Below are positions 9,779-18,428 of a DNA stretch of 64,000 bases, piece after piece; within the stretch, counting starts at the first letter, position 1, and every line of letters starts with the position of its first letter. Below the pieces are notes generated by a model. That model did no database searches. It was not told the origin of the DNA and was given only the letters and a program-made list of their open reading frames with translations. The DNA comes from Peribacillus frigoritolerans (GTDB lineage Bacteria; Bacillota; Bacilli; Bacillales; DSM-1321), in assembly GCA_030562215.1 (NCBI GenBank), contig JAUPFL010000002.1:186001-250000 (forward strand), written 5' to 3'. The translations under genes were made by a program, and so were the position numbers.

Positions 9779-10326
9779 TTACCTAGTTCTATAGTAATTT
9801 TCAGCTGTGTATATTGGCCAGCTCCAAAACGGTACACCTTGCGAAATAATGTAGCGGTCTAAGAAGATTTCAAAGTTAAGGTTTAAAATTTTAATATCTG
9901 TAAATTCCAAAATATTAAGGTAATTTGGATCCCTACTCTTTAGTTTTTCAATATCTAATATTAGATAACAATCTTCCAATAGGTGTGCAATAGGAATCCC
10001 ATGTTCACTTATATATTCAACTTCTTGAGTTTCTTTTATGTCATCTAAGCTAAATAAATGAAGCCCGCCCCTATATTAACACCATCGTCATCTACTGATT
10101 CATATATTCTTGCTCCGTTATGAAGTTTTAAGAACGCCTTATAGTCTTCAGGAAGCTTGATATCGTGTTCACTTTCAAACGTTTCAATTTCAGTTGTCTT
10201 TATTGGAGGGTTAAAAGAACACGAAACGTTATAGACTTCCCCTTCCTCTACTACTGACTTCATTTGGTCATTGTTATTCAACAATTGCTTTAGTCCTGAC
10301 AATGTATTTTGTATAAAATGACTCAA
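9779..10326 (-). CDS. SMI1/KNR4 (SUKH) family immunity protein (frameshifted as read)
   Basis: Cytoplasmic SUKH-fold protein of about 180 residues, the family that neutralises nuclease toxins. The hallmark TEIETFESEHDIKLPEDYKAF pattern (read near 10130-10200) and KLHNGA are present, with the C-terminal ISQGVPFWSWP region. The frame breaks near 10069 in a G-run and one added G joins the two halves (GVNIGGGLHLFSLDDI). The first in-frame codon is TTG at 10347, but GGAGGG at 10330-10335 points to the TTG at 10326. The start follows the stop of the HNH toxin remnant by 17 bases, the usual toxin-then-immunity order. B. subtilis YobK is a comparable SUKH protein. Confidence 0.85.
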
Positions 10327-10343
10327 TTCATTAATCCCTCCAT

Positions 10344-10661
10344 TCAATTAATATGAAGCCCACCAAGGGGATACTTCTTTTGATGGATATCTTTTGGCAA
10401 TGGAAATAAATTAGACATCGAGTTTGTTCCACCATATTTTAGTGGTAATTCATGATGTATCTCAGCTCCCGGCCATTTTGGTCCCCAATTTGGATCTCCA
10501 TATGTTTTAATATACCATTTCATATATTTATCCTTAAGTTTAGTATCTCTCTTAGTTCAACCCTGACTAGCTGCAGCGCTAGCACCATCTCCACCTATAG
10601 ATGGAAAGAACATGCTTAAAACAAAAACAAATGCTAACAATACTCCAGTGAATTTCTTCAA
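10344..10661 (-). pseudogene. Secreted HNH-type nuclease toxin remnant with in-frame TGA
   Basis: Reading minus from the TTG at 10661 (GGGAGTAGG ribosome site) gives a signal peptide (KKFTGVLLAFVFVLSMFF, ending ASAAAS), one TGA at 10557-10559 (codon 35), and then in the same frame a 70-residue HNH-like nuclease tail: WPGAEIHHELPLKYGG and NLFPLPKDIHQ. HNH tails of this kind end polymorphic toxins such as LXG proteins. Both parts stay in one frame over 106 codons, so the break is a point change (TGG to TGA would restore a Trp), a real nonsense mutation, or an internal deletion of a longer toxin. The SUKH immunity gene starts just downstream, which supports a toxin-immunity pair. Confidence 0.65.
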
Positions 10662-10945
10662 CTTAATCCTACTCCCTTTTTACAAATGTTTTATACCAAT
10701 ATGTATAATTCGGCAAAATATTCCAAATACCTCTTTTTACAAATTAATACTTTTGTTAAAAAATTGGATATTTTTGAGGGGAGTATATAGAGAAAATCTA
10801 AAGGTAAAATTAACCCGTTCAAAGTATAGTCTCAATTCCTAAAATTGTGGTTTGTTATCCTTACATTAACATAAACTAAAAACAGCCTAATAAGGGAACA
10901 TGAGGCTGACAACTAGCAAGAGTGGTTGGTCACAACTAATAACTC

Positions 10946-11050
10946 TTAATCAGAAGAAGAACCATTGTCATCTTGGTGGGATGAGTGGTTCTTTTTCCGT
11001 TTCTTGACGAACACAGACAGGATAAGATTGGCGTATATGGCCCCTTTCAT
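10946..11050 (-). CDS. Small ORF, basic 34-residue peptide
   Basis: 34 codons starting with ATG that overlaps the stop of the upstream small ORF (ATGA), suggesting translational coupling. Hydrophobic first half (AIYANLILSVFV) and a KKRKKNHSSHQDDNGSSSD-like charged tail. No family recognised; could be chance or the displaced tail of the upstream ORF. Confidence 0.3.
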   Translation of the reverse strand: MKGAIYANLILSVFVKKRKKNHSSHQDDNGSSSD

Positions 11051-11186
11051 TCAATGGTTTCGGTAGTTGTTTTTCCTTCAGTTGGAGCGTATTTATAGAA
11101 TGTCATTCCCGCTGACCCAAGAAGAATGGTGGCTACTAGAACACCAGTAACCCACATGATGATTTCTTTTCATATTTTTCACTCAT
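11047..11186 (-). CDS. Small single-helix membrane protein (one-base frame break)
   Basis: Adding one A near 11173 gives a 46-residue protein, MSEKYEKK followed by a membrane helix (IIMWVTGVLVATILLGSAGM) and a short Thr-rich tail. As read, the ATG at 11184-11186 leads to a stop after 16 codons. No good ribosome site is visible. Function unknown. Confidence 0.35.
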
Positions 11187-11337
11187 TAGATGTTATCTTT
11201 TTATTGCTCTTGCCTACTTAATTATTAATAATATCATGCAAAACTTGATTGTCAGATAATTACTTTTACACGAAAAGGACCTACCAACCTCTGATAAAAA
11301 CCTCCAAAGTTATTAATCATCTATAAAACAAAAAATA

Positions 11338-11366
11338 TTGACTATTGGAAATATCCTGGTTAGAAT
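11338..11366 (+). promoter_or_regulatory. Sigma-A promoter of ABC-F gene
   Basis: TTGACT and TAGAAT separated by 17 bases. It is 409 bases before the ABC-F start codon, leaving a long leader RNA that contains a short uORF and a terminator. Confidence 0.75.
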
Positions 11367-11395
11367 AAGGGCAAGATTTGAAAGGAGCGATAAGC

Positions 11396-11419
11396 GTGGC
11401 ATTTTTACAACTATACTGA
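11396..11419 (+). CDS. Seven-residue leader peptide (MAFLQLY)
   Basis: GTG-GCA-TTT-TTA-CAA-CTA-TAC-TGA preceded by a strong AAAGGAG at 8-base spacing, 30 bases into the predicted transcript. Its stop codon touches the first hairpin arm of the attenuator. Leader peptides that stall drug-bound ribosomes control many ABC-F and erm genes; the role here is inferred from layout. Confidence 0.6.
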   Translation: MAFLQLY

Positions 11420-11420
11420 T

Positions 11421-11564
11421 ATACACACATATTATGGAAAAAACCACTTTTTATAAGGGGTTATTTGCTGTGTGTATAGGATGGATATGTTGTAGAGTTT
11501 TTTCGTTCTGCCGGATATCTATGCCGATTTTTTCAGTACACAGAGCCCTTCTGTGTACTTTTTT
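11421..11564 (+). promoter_or_regulatory. Transcription attenuator upstream of ABC-F gene
   Basis: Arm 1 ATACACACA (11421-11429) pairs with TGTGTGTAT (11469-11477). A strong intrinsic terminator follows: AGTACACAGA (11535-11544) with TCTGTGTACT (11550-11559), then T6. The middle arm (GCTGTGTGTA) can also pair with TACACAGAGC of the terminator with one mismatch. A ribosome stalled on the uORF would block arm 1, freeing the middle arm to disrupt the terminator and allow read-through. Confidence 0.65.
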
Positions 11565-11722
11565 GTTTTGGGGGATTTTTACATGATGATGTTACTTTTT
11601 TATTGATGCGAGTTTGGGAGTTACTCATATCGATTTCATGGTATTCTGCGGTGACTTTGAAAATAGGGGGAATGTAAATTGCAGTTTCTATTATTCTTTT
11701 GATGCGGGCTTGAAATAGAAGC

Positions 11723-11748
11723 TCGTATCGATCAAGCTATCGATACGA
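11723..11748 (+). promoter_or_regulatory. Perfect hairpin next to ABC-F ribosome site
   Basis: TCGTATCGAT and ATCGATACGA flank a 6-base loop, ending 12 bases before GGAGG of the ABC-F gene. Could tune translation or protect the mRNA. A weaker repeat of its upstream flank (TTGATGCGAG / TTGATGCGGG) lies at about 11603 and 11699. Confidence 0.4.
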
Positions 11749-11774
11749 AATCACAAATTTCGGAGGTAGCGAAT

Positions 11775-13228
11775 ATGGAACAAATATGTTTTGAATTAGA
11801 AAATGTCGAAGTGACGTATTTAGATAAAGAGATATTGAAGATTGATCGATTGGCTGTACATCAATTTGACCGCATCGGCATCGTCGGGAAAAATGGTACT
11901 GGGAAAAGTACGTTATTGAAGTTACTTGCTGGAGAAATTCAACCGACAAGCGGAAAAGTAAAGGGTTACGTTGATCGTGGCTATTTTGAGCAAGTGGAAG
12001 CGCCTGTTGTTGCAGAAGCTGATCCAGCGTTACTGGGAAGATTGGCAGTTCCGCGAAATTCAGGGTCGTTAAGCGGCGGTGAGCAAACGAGGCTGAAGCT
12101 TGCCCAATTGTTTACCCACTATAATGAAGCGTTGCTTATCGATGAGCCGACAACCCATTTGGACCAAGACGGCATTTCGTTTTTACTTGATGAGTTACGC
12201 TATTACTATGGTGCGCTTGTCTTGATTAGTCATGACAGGGCTGTACTGGATGAACTCGTCACGACAATCTGGGAAGTGCATGAAGGTGAGGTGCATGTAT
12301 ATTCAGGGAATTACAGCGAGTACATGGCACAGAAGCAGTTAAAACGTGAACAACAGAGGCAAGCTCATGAACAATTCATTAAAGAAAAGAGCCGGCTTGA
12401 AAAAGCGGCGCAGGAAAAAATGAAAAAGGCTGAAAAAATCGCCCAAGCTGGAAGATTGTCAAAAAAAGAGGCGAATGCAAAACCGAATAAGTCGTTCATG
12501 ACGAAATCGAAAGGCACAAGCCAAAAATCCGCACAACGTGCAGCGAAGGCAATTGAGCATCGAGTGGAAAAACTTCAGGAAGTGGAAGCTGTACAAGAGG
12601 AAAGGCAAATCGTATTTCGCCAGTCAAAGCAATTGGAATTGCATAATAAGTTCCCGATAATGGCGGACCGACTGACTCTTCAAGTGAAGGAGAAAGTATT
12701 ATTGGATGAAGTGAGTTTCCAGCTGCCGCTCGGTAAAAAAATAGCCATCACAGGCAGCAACGGCAGCGGTAAAAGTACTTTACTTCACCATATTGCGAAT
12801 AATGGTGCCGGTTTAACGCTTTCTCCAAAAGCGAAAATCGGTTACTTCCGTCAAATGAGCTATCGATTTGCCAGTGATGAAAATGTTCTGCAATTCTTGG
12901 GAACCGCTCAGAATATGATGAAGGATTTTTAAGAAGCGTCCTGCATTCGATGCAGTTTGCCGGGACGGATATCCTGAAAAGCGTTCGGTCATTAAGTGGC
13001 GGAGAAGCGATTCGCCTCCAGCTTTGTCAGTTGTTCTTAGGGGAAAACAACATTCTGCTATTGGATGAACCGACCAATTTTTTAGATATTACTGCCATTG
13101 AAGCGTTGGAACGATTCATGGCTGGATATGAAGGCACGATCATATTTGTATCCCATGATCAAGCGTTCATAAATTATGTAGCAGATCTTCAGTATAAAAT
13201 ACAAGCGAAAAAATTGGTTCAATTGTGA
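11775..13228 (+). CDS. ABC-F ribosomal protection protein, Vga/Msr-like (frameshifted as read)
   Basis: Cytoplasmic twin-ATPase protein of about 484 residues that binds the ribosomal E-site and dislodges antibiotics. Domain 1: Walker A GKNGTGKST (~38), signature LSGGEQ, Walker B LLIDEPTTHLD. Linker ~190-290 is a basic coiled coil (interdomain arm). Domain 2: GSNGSGKST, SLSGGEAIRLQ, LLDEPTNFLD and the SHDQAF switch. There is no membrane domain. One added T near 12930 joins the halves. The sequence resembles Vga(A)/Msr more than VmlR, so lincosamide, pleuromutilin, streptogramin A or macrolide protection is possible; specificity is not readable. The leader attenuator supports a drug-inducible resistance role. 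Confidence 0.85.
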
Positions 13229-13246
13229 TTTTTAAGTTTATAGCAA

Positions 13247-13279
13247 AATAAGCCGATGAGACAATCTCGTCGGCTTATT
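13247..13279. terminator. Bidirectional terminator between ABC-F and ykuD
   Basis: A 15-base stem beginning AATAAGCCGA and closing TCGGCTTATT around a CAA loop, T-rich on both sides. Confidence 0.85.
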
Positions 13280-13303
13280 TATATAGGAGAGTAACTAGAC
13301 ACA

Positions 13304-13798
13304 TTAAGGATGGATCGAAACCAATGTCCCGATTGGAACAATCCTTGATAATTCCTCCACGTCCCGATTATGCATGCGAATACAGCCTTTTGAGACGGCT
13401 TTACCAATCGAGCTGGGATCATTCGTTCCATGAATGCCATAATGTTCTTTTGATAAACTCATCCACATCGTCCCGAATGGGCCTCCGGGGTTGGGGGCTT
13501 TATTGATAATGATGAATTGTCCTACTGGTGTACCGGAAAGCATTCTTCCAACGGCAATCGGATATTGTTTTTGCAGTGCGCCATTTTTTAGCAGCCTAAG
13601 CCTGCGATTGTTAACGGACACATCAATCTGAAATGGAATGGTATCAGGAGGAGGAAAACCAGGGATAACAATGGGCTGGCCAGGATAAATGACATTCGGG
13701 TTTATGGTCGGGTTAGCAGCGATGATTTCAAATAGCGGTTTCCGGTAGTCCCTGGATATCTGTGTCAGTGTTTCACCTGGTTTAACTGTATGAATCAG
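13304..13798 (-). CDS. ykuD: L,D-transpeptidase with LysM domain (YkuD)
   Basis: Peptidoglycan cross-linking enzyme, spore-associated in B. subtilis. A LysM domain (residues ~3-50, [13 protein letters not shown]) is followed by a YkuD catalytic domain with HYGIHGTN and the catalytic SKGCIRMHN motif (Cys and His). It is close in length and sequence to B. subtilis YkuD (164 residues). The longest frame starts at 13813, but its ATG-GAG-GTG is itself the ribosome site (GGAGGTG); aligned to YkuD the start is the CTG at 13798, six bases after it. A CTG start is unusual, and GTG at 13807 is the alternative. No signal peptide, as in YkuD. Confidence 0.9.
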   Translation of the reverse strand: MIHTVKPGETLTQISRDYRKPLFEIIAANPTINPNVIYPGQPIVIPGFPPPDTIPFQIDVSVNNRRLRLLKNGALQKQYPIAVGRMLSGTPVGQFIIINKAPNPGGPFGTMWMSLSKEHYGIHGTNDPSSIGKAVSKGCIRMHNRDVEELSRIVPIGTLVSIHP

Positions 13799-14003
13799 TC
13801 TGAACACCTCCATAGGTTATAGTTGTCATGTTCCATTCTATGTGATTTTTCAAAAGTGTTTCATAACTCGTTGTAAGCTGTTATCTGTTTTTAATGAAAT
13901 TTATATGTTAAGTAATTAAGCCGAAAAGAAACCGAAATGAACTTTTGATAAAATAAGTTTTTATCGAGATGGATTTTTTGTTAGTTAAAGAGGGGGAATA
14001 AGG

Positions 14004-14342
14004 GTGGAGGAACATGTGAAAAAGGCTTTAGTAGAATGGAATGAAGAAATCAGTGATGTGTTAAATGGGATAGAAAAAGAGTATGAAGAGGTTAAGCGTG
14101 AACTTCAGGTTTATTCCTATAAATTCAATATTACCAAACAGGTTGTACAATCCACTATAAATGATGAAATTATTCGAAACATCCGCGAGCTCTATCATAA
14201 ACCTTTTGAACAAAAATTGAATGAATTGAAAGAATCGATAAAAGAGCTGGAAGAAAAGAGAAAGGTTTTTCAAATGTTTGTCGATAAAATTGAAAAGGTC
14301 AGTGAAAGGGAAGAAGGCAAACCGCAAATATCAGTCATATAA
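14004..14342 (+). CDS. Hypothetical coiled-coil protein
   Basis: 112-residue soluble protein, strongly charged and helical. Heptad-like Leu/Ile/Glu patterns run through residues 1-45 and 65-105, so it is probably a coiled coil. GTG start with GAGGGGG upstream. No cysteines, signal peptide or known motif. Single gene; no terminator seen directly after it. Confidence 0.65.
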   Translation: MEEHVKKALVEWNEEISDVLNGIEKEYEEVKRELQVYSYKFNITKQVVQSTINDEIIRNIRELYHKPFEQKLNELKESIKELEEKRKVFQMFVDKIEKVSEREEGKPQISVI

Positions 14343-14507
14343 GGCAGCGAAGATTAGGTACTCAGAACAACTCTACCATTCTATACACAAAAACCATGGC
14401 AGCGAATATAACTGCTTTTTTTTGCTGGAATAGCAATAGGCGGTCCATTGTTTACCCCAACATCAACCCGGGTACACTATCCTATAAAAAGGGAATGGGG
14501 GAATTCT

Positions 14508-15233
14508 ATGTGGAATGCGGTCTTTTGGGGAGGGGTTTCGGGTTCCGCCGTCCTGCTTGGCGCACTTGCCGCCATCTTCATACCGATAAAGAAAAACATC
14601 ATTGGCTATATTATGGCTTTTGGTACGGGTGTATTGATTGGTGCCGCGGCATATGAGCTGCTTGCTGATTCGGTGAGTGATGGAGGAATCTGGGCGACGG
14701 CGATCGGATTCATTGCAGGGGCCGCCGTGTTTACCGCCTTGGATTTTCTTATTTCCAAGAAAGGTGCGGATAAAAGGAAACGATCCAATAATAGCTCCTC
14801 GAAGGAAGCGGGCCTAGCCATTTTCATCGGGACGGTGATGGATGCCATTCCGGAGTCGATCATGATTGGCGCAAGCTTAATAAGCGGCGGCTCGGTAAGC
14901 TGGCTATTGGTCATCGCCATCTTCATCAGTAATATTCCGGAGGGGCTCTCAAGTACAACGGGTCTGCTCAAAAGTGACTATTCCAAGAAGAAAATCATGC
15001 TGCTGTGGTTTTCCGTCCTGATCATTTCGGCACTCTCCTCGATGTCGGGCTATCTATTCCTCGATCATGCCCCGGACTATGTCCTGGCAGCGATGGCAGC
15101 CTTTGCAGGCGGCGGGATCATCGCCATGATCGCCTCAACGATGATGCCTGAAGCATTTGAAGACGGAGGGCCGATCACGGGCATATTCACCGCTGCCGGC
15201 CTGCTGATCTCTTTGGTTCTGGATTCGATGTGA
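14508..15233 (+). CDS. ZIP family metal transporter
   Basis: 241-residue membrane protein with about eight hydrophobic segments and a basic cytoplasmic loop (KGADKRKRSNN) between helices 3 and 4, as in ZIP transporters for zinc or other divalent metals. The two metal-site helices are recognisable as MDAIPES and SNIPEG, but the usual histidines (HEIPHE, HNIPEG) are replaced by Asp and Ser, so metal choice may differ. The frame opens at 14448, but GGGGG at 14497-14501 places the start at the ATG at 14508. Frame intact. Confidence 0.8.
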   Translation: MWNAVFWGGVSGSAVLLGALAAIFIPIKKNIIGYIMAFGTGVLIGAAAYELLADSVSDGGIWATAIGFIAGAAVFTALDFLISKKGADKRKRSNNSSSKEAGLAIFIGTVMDAIPESIMIGASLISGGSVSWLLVIAIFISNIPEGLSSTTGLLKSDYSKKKIMLLWFSVLIISALSSMSGYLFLDHAPDYVLAAMAAFAGGGIIAMIASTMMPEAFEDGGPITGIFTAAGLLISLVLDSM

Positions 15234-15234
15234 G

Positions 15235-15270
15235 ATTGTCCCCTTGGAAGGAAGGGGGGCAATTTTTTTG
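15235..15270 (+). terminator. Terminator of ZIP gene
   Basis: ATTGTCCCCTT pairs with AAGGGGGGCAAT followed by T7. Confidence 0.8.
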
Positions 15271-15398
15271 TTATAAATTCTATCATAGAAGGAAATGGAC
15301 AAGGAAATCTATCTCGAAAAAAGAATTGTAGGTGTTAAAATACCATTTCAAATCATACACTCATCATATAGATTTTAGACATTGAGGAGCTGTTGGAA

Positions 15399-15761
15399 AT
15401 GAACTTCGAGATGCAAATAGCGAATATGTTGGCTGATAATATAAATGGTTTCATTACATTCGTCCGGGAAAATCATGAAAATGAAAACAATTGCTTTTGT
15501 TTAAATAGAGATAAATTGTATCAATTGAAGCTTCTTGTTGAGGAGTTTAAGTTTCAAGTATTGGCCGATGAACTTAAACGAATCAACCGGTTTACCTGGG
15601 ATGAAAACTACACGCATTTATTAGTTGATAGATTCAGAAAAGGGATGGTGATCATTGAAGAGTACGTTGAAAATAACTATAGTGATTTATTCATTTTCAC
15701 CGCTAGAATTTACACGTTGAATAACCTCAGCTTGACCTTTTGCAAGGAGGAATGTCTGTGA
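15399..15761 (+). CDS. Hypothetical protein
   Basis: 120-residue soluble protein, not recognised. Acidic first third with NHENENNCFCLNRD, then alternating helix-like segments (KLYQLKLLVEEFKFQVLADEL). Three cysteines near residues 32, 34 and 117. A TTG six bases earlier is possible; GAGGAG at 15384-15389 fits the ATG at 15399 best. Stands alone between the ZIP gene and a convergent dehydrogenase. Confidence 0.6.
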   Translation: MNFEMQIANMLADNINGFITFVRENHENENNCFCLNRDKLYQLKLLVEEFKFQVLADELKRINRFTWDENYTHLLVDRFRKGMVIIEEYVENNYSDLFIFTARIYTLNNLSLTFCKEECL

Positions 15762-15872
15762 TGAAAGTGGACCCCAATTATATAAGAATTATGACGTCAT
15801 ACCCCTTCAGATCCAATTGTCTAAGGGGTATTTCCTTGTCCAGAGGCTAGTTAGGACATGTGCAAGGTTTTG

Positions 15873-16799
15873 TCAGGGTCGATCCTGATCAACCATAGTT
15901 ATGACGACATTTCCCTTTTTATGTCCTAGCTCTACGTATCTATGAGCCTCGGGAATCTGTTCCAGCGGGTAGCGTTTATCAATGACCGATTTTAATTTTC
16001 CAGTTTCGATTAGCTCCTTGAGAAATACTAAATCTTCCGTACGTTCCTTTGCTATTCCCTGTCCTTCAACTGACACGTATCGTCCGTTCGGGCTCAGCGC
16101 CTTCTTGCAAGCGGCTTTCGAGCTTTTCCCGACTGCATCAAAGATGATATCATATCGCTCTTGTCTTTCCGTGAAGTCTTCTTCCGTATAATCAATTACC
16201 TTATCGGCTCCCAATGATTTCACCAATTCAAAATTAGCGGCACTGCATACTCCGGTAACTTCTGTTCCAAAGTATTTGGCCAGCTGCACCGCGGAAGTCC
16301 CTACAGAACCGGATGCACCATAGATGAGGACTTTTTGCCCGTCCTGGATATTGGCTTTTCTGAAAAAATGCAGAGCTGTCGTTCCTCCGAAAGAAACGGC
16401 TGCAGCTTCCCCATAGGTCATATTGGCAGGCTTCATTGCGATTGGCCCGCCTTCAGGTATGCATGTGTATTCGGCATGTGCCCCAAAATTCATTCCAGTC
16501 ATGGCAAAAATCTGGTCGCCTTTTTTGAATTTTGTCACATTCCTCCCGGTATCTTCTATCTCCCCGGACAACTCCACTCCGAGTATCGGTTTTCGCGGTT
16601 TTCTAAGACCCAGGAAGATTCGCATCGGCAGCCATAATAAGAAAGGGCTCTTGAAACTCCGGACTCTTATGTCCCCAGAAGCCACTGTTGCCGCGTGAAC
16701 CTTTACCAGTATTTCATTGTCCTTAGGGGTTGGTTTTGCTACCTCTTTGAGTTCCAGTACATCGGGCGGACCGTATTTCGTGCATACCATTGCTTTCAT
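15873..16799 (-). CDS. NAD(P)-dependent alcohol dehydrogenase / quinone oxidoreductase (MDR family)
   Basis: Medium-chain reductase of 308 residues. The GroES-like N-terminal domain has [15 protein letters not shown]; the Rossmann domain has the NADPH motif [16 protein letters not shown]. Zinc ligands of classical alcohol dehydrogenases are not seen, so it is probably a zinc-independent quinone or enone reductase. AAGGAG precedes the ATG at 16799; the open frame reaches 16826 with a weaker TTG. Frame intact, single gene. Confidence 0.85.
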   Translation of the reverse strand: MKAMVCTKYGPPDVLELKEVAKPTPKDNEILVKVHAATVASGDIRVRSFKSPFLLWLPMRIFLGLRKPRKPILGVELSGEIEDTGRNVTKFKKGDQIFAMTGMNFGAHAEYTCIPEGGPIAMKPANMTYGEAAAVSFGGTTALHFFRKANIQDGQKVLIYGASGSVGTSAVQLAKYFGTEVTGVCSAANFELVKSLGADKVIDYTEEDFTERQERYDIIFDAVGKSSKAACKKALSPNGRYVSVEGQGIAKERTEDLVFLKELIETGKLKSVIDKRYPLEQIPEAHRYVELGHKKGNVVITMVDQDRP

Positions 16800-16854
16800 C
16801 GCAAATCTCCTTAGTTTTTGATTCAATCTTTTAATACTATGTTGGAAGCTGTAA

Positions 16855-16956
16855 GATAAAACTAACGTAACTGAAGCTTCTGATGAAATGTTGAAAAGCA
16901 GTGAGATTCATGGGGATTTCCCTGAGGTACTCCAAGAGTACGTTCAATTCGGATAA
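16855..16956 (+). pseudogene. Short orphan C-terminal coding remnant
   Basis: 34 codons after a TAA with no start signal, ending DFPEVLQEYVQFG then TAA. The composition looks coding. Probably the tail of a deleted gene; parent family not recognised. Confidence 0.25.
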
Positions 16957-17004
16957 TGCGCGAAGATTTGGCTTTGCTGATTCACGACAAAAGGAGATTA
17001 AAGA

Positions 17005-17572
17005 ATGGCCAGTAACGAAAGACCAAGAAGAATAATTTTAGATTTAGCAGTTACATTAGATGGATTTATTGAAGGGCCGAAAGGGGAAGTGGACTGGTGC
17101 ATTATGGACTCTGAAATGGGGTTCATTGATTTCTTGAATCAAATTGATACTATATTTTATGGAAGAAAAAGCTATGATTTATGGGGACAATATACGCCAG
17201 AAAATGAGGTATCCGATACTGAAAATGAAATGTGGAAAATCGTTCATGGCAAAGAAAAGTTCATGTTTTCCAAAACGAAAAAAGCACTGATGATAAAGTC
17301 ACGATCATAAATGATGATATTGTTGAAGAAGTAAATAAAATAAAGAATAAGCCTGGTAAAGACATCTGGCTTTATGGAGGGCAAGTCTTATTACATCTTT
17401 TATAAGACTGGGGCTGGTTGATGAATTCAGGTTATCTGTTCACCCTGTTATTTTAGGGGAAGGAAAACCTTTGTTTGTTGACATAAAGGAGAGATTGAAT
17501 CTAACACTTGTTGATACAAAAAGCTTTTCCTCTGGCGTTGTTCAACTTTGCTATCATCTTAATGAAGAGTGA
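17005..17572 (+). CDS. Dihydrofolate reductase family protein (RibD C-terminal-like; frameshifted as read)
   Basis: Deaminase-reductase fold protein of about 189 residues. N-terminus RRIILDLAVTLDGFIEGPKGEVDW, FYGRKSYDLWG in the middle, and after repair GGASLITSF, RLSVHPVILGEGKPLF and the C-terminal strand. Breaks near 17282 (A-run) and 17383 (G-run) are each mended by one base. Related to B. subtilis YyaP/YwjB-type reductases; the substrate is unknown and it is not the folate enzyme DfrA. Start ATG with AAGGAG upstream. Confidence 0.85.
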
Positions 17573-17654
17573 TCGATAAGCATAATGATATCCTTTATCC
17601 AAGGTGAAATTAAATTTCTTCTTCTAATGGGGGAGTTTTTAAAAATCTTGAATT

Positions 17655-17744
17655 CACGAGTAAAAGCTTAGAATTCACGAGTAAAACTCCAAAACTCACG
17701 AGTAAAAGCCTAGAATTCACGAGTAAATCCCCAAAACTTACGAG
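17655..17744. repeat. Five-copy 21-bp repeat (CACGAGTAAA core)
   Basis: The core CACGAGTAAA recurs at 17655, 17676, 17697, 17718 and, as TACGAGTAAA, 17739, each exactly 21 bases apart, alternating GAATT and CAAAA before the core. No gene overlaps it. The 21-base step creates an open minus-strand frame with a seven-residue repeat, which I do not take as a gene. Confidence 0.8.
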
Positions 17745-17766
17745 TAAAACCCTAAATAAGGCTAGT

Positions 17767-17801
17767 AAGGTATCCATACTTGATGTATGGGTACCTTTTT
17801 T
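17767..17801 (+). terminator. Terminator-like hairpin
   Basis: AAGGTATCCATAC pairs with GTATGGGTACCTT around TTGAT, then a T-run. Confidence 0.75.
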
Positions 17802-17909
17802 ATACATTTTGCAATTTATAAATTATAAAATGTAATATATATGTTGCAAAAAGTTAAATAAATCATATAATAAGGGTGAGCGATGGAATTTAATGGAGGT
17901 CGATCGAAG

Positions 17910-18400
17910 ATGAATTTATTTAGACGAACGAAAAAGATCACGGATGAGCGGATTGAGAATGTAAGAAATAAAATTTATAAAGAAATGTATTACGTCATTT
18001 TGGTCATTTGCCTGGTGAGTGCACTTTTCAAACTATATAAATATGGTGCAGGCAGCGGGGAGTTATATCTGGAATTCGCGATCCTTGTTGCAGGGGGGTG
18101 TATTACTTAGCTCGTTCCATTTTTTTAGGTGTATTCTGGGATGAAGTGGAGATGCATGACCGCACCAGCAAAACACCGATGAGCAGGAAGACGATTTTTG
18201 GGACGGTTGCTTTAGCACTCATCATCTCTTTATTCATGGGGGTGAATAGTGCTGTATCCTATGCTGATGGCAGTTCCCAGGGTGTATGGTATTTTGTATT
18301 GGTATCGTTTGTATCCGTTATGATCTATTTGCCGATTTTACTTCTGTTTTTTGGTGGTATATACTTGCTGGCGAAGAAAATCGGAATGAAAAATAGCTAA
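17910..18400 (+). CDS. DUF6773 family membrane protein (frameshifted as read)
   Basis: About 163-residue membrane protein with four hydrophobic segments (after reconstruction ~25-45, 53-80, 105-125, 138-158). N-terminus NLFRRTKKITDERIENVRNKIYKE and the middle FWDEVEMHDRTSKTPMSRK fit the DUF6773 family. One added G in the G6 run near 18096 joins the halves. GGAGG lies 10 bases before the ATG at 17910. Together with the XRE regulator 28 bases downstream it forms a regulator/membrane-protein operon like the one at 2485-3119. Function unknown. Confidence 0.75.
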
Positions 18401-18428
18401 GATAATAAGAAATAGTAGGTGCTTTCCC

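Noticed and set aside
10612..10842. 76-codon plus-strand frame
   Set aside because: Opposite the signal peptide of the HNH toxin remnant and continuing into AT-rich DNA; no ribosome site.
11434..11586. 51-codon frame in the ABC-F leader
   Set aside because: It crosses the intrinsic terminator and has no SD before its ATG; it is better explained as structured leader RNA, though a second leader peptide cannot be excluded.
17610..17807. Minus-strand frame with a seven-residue repeat
   Set aside because: Produced by the 21-bp intergenic repeat and the adjoining terminator hairpin; no start signal.
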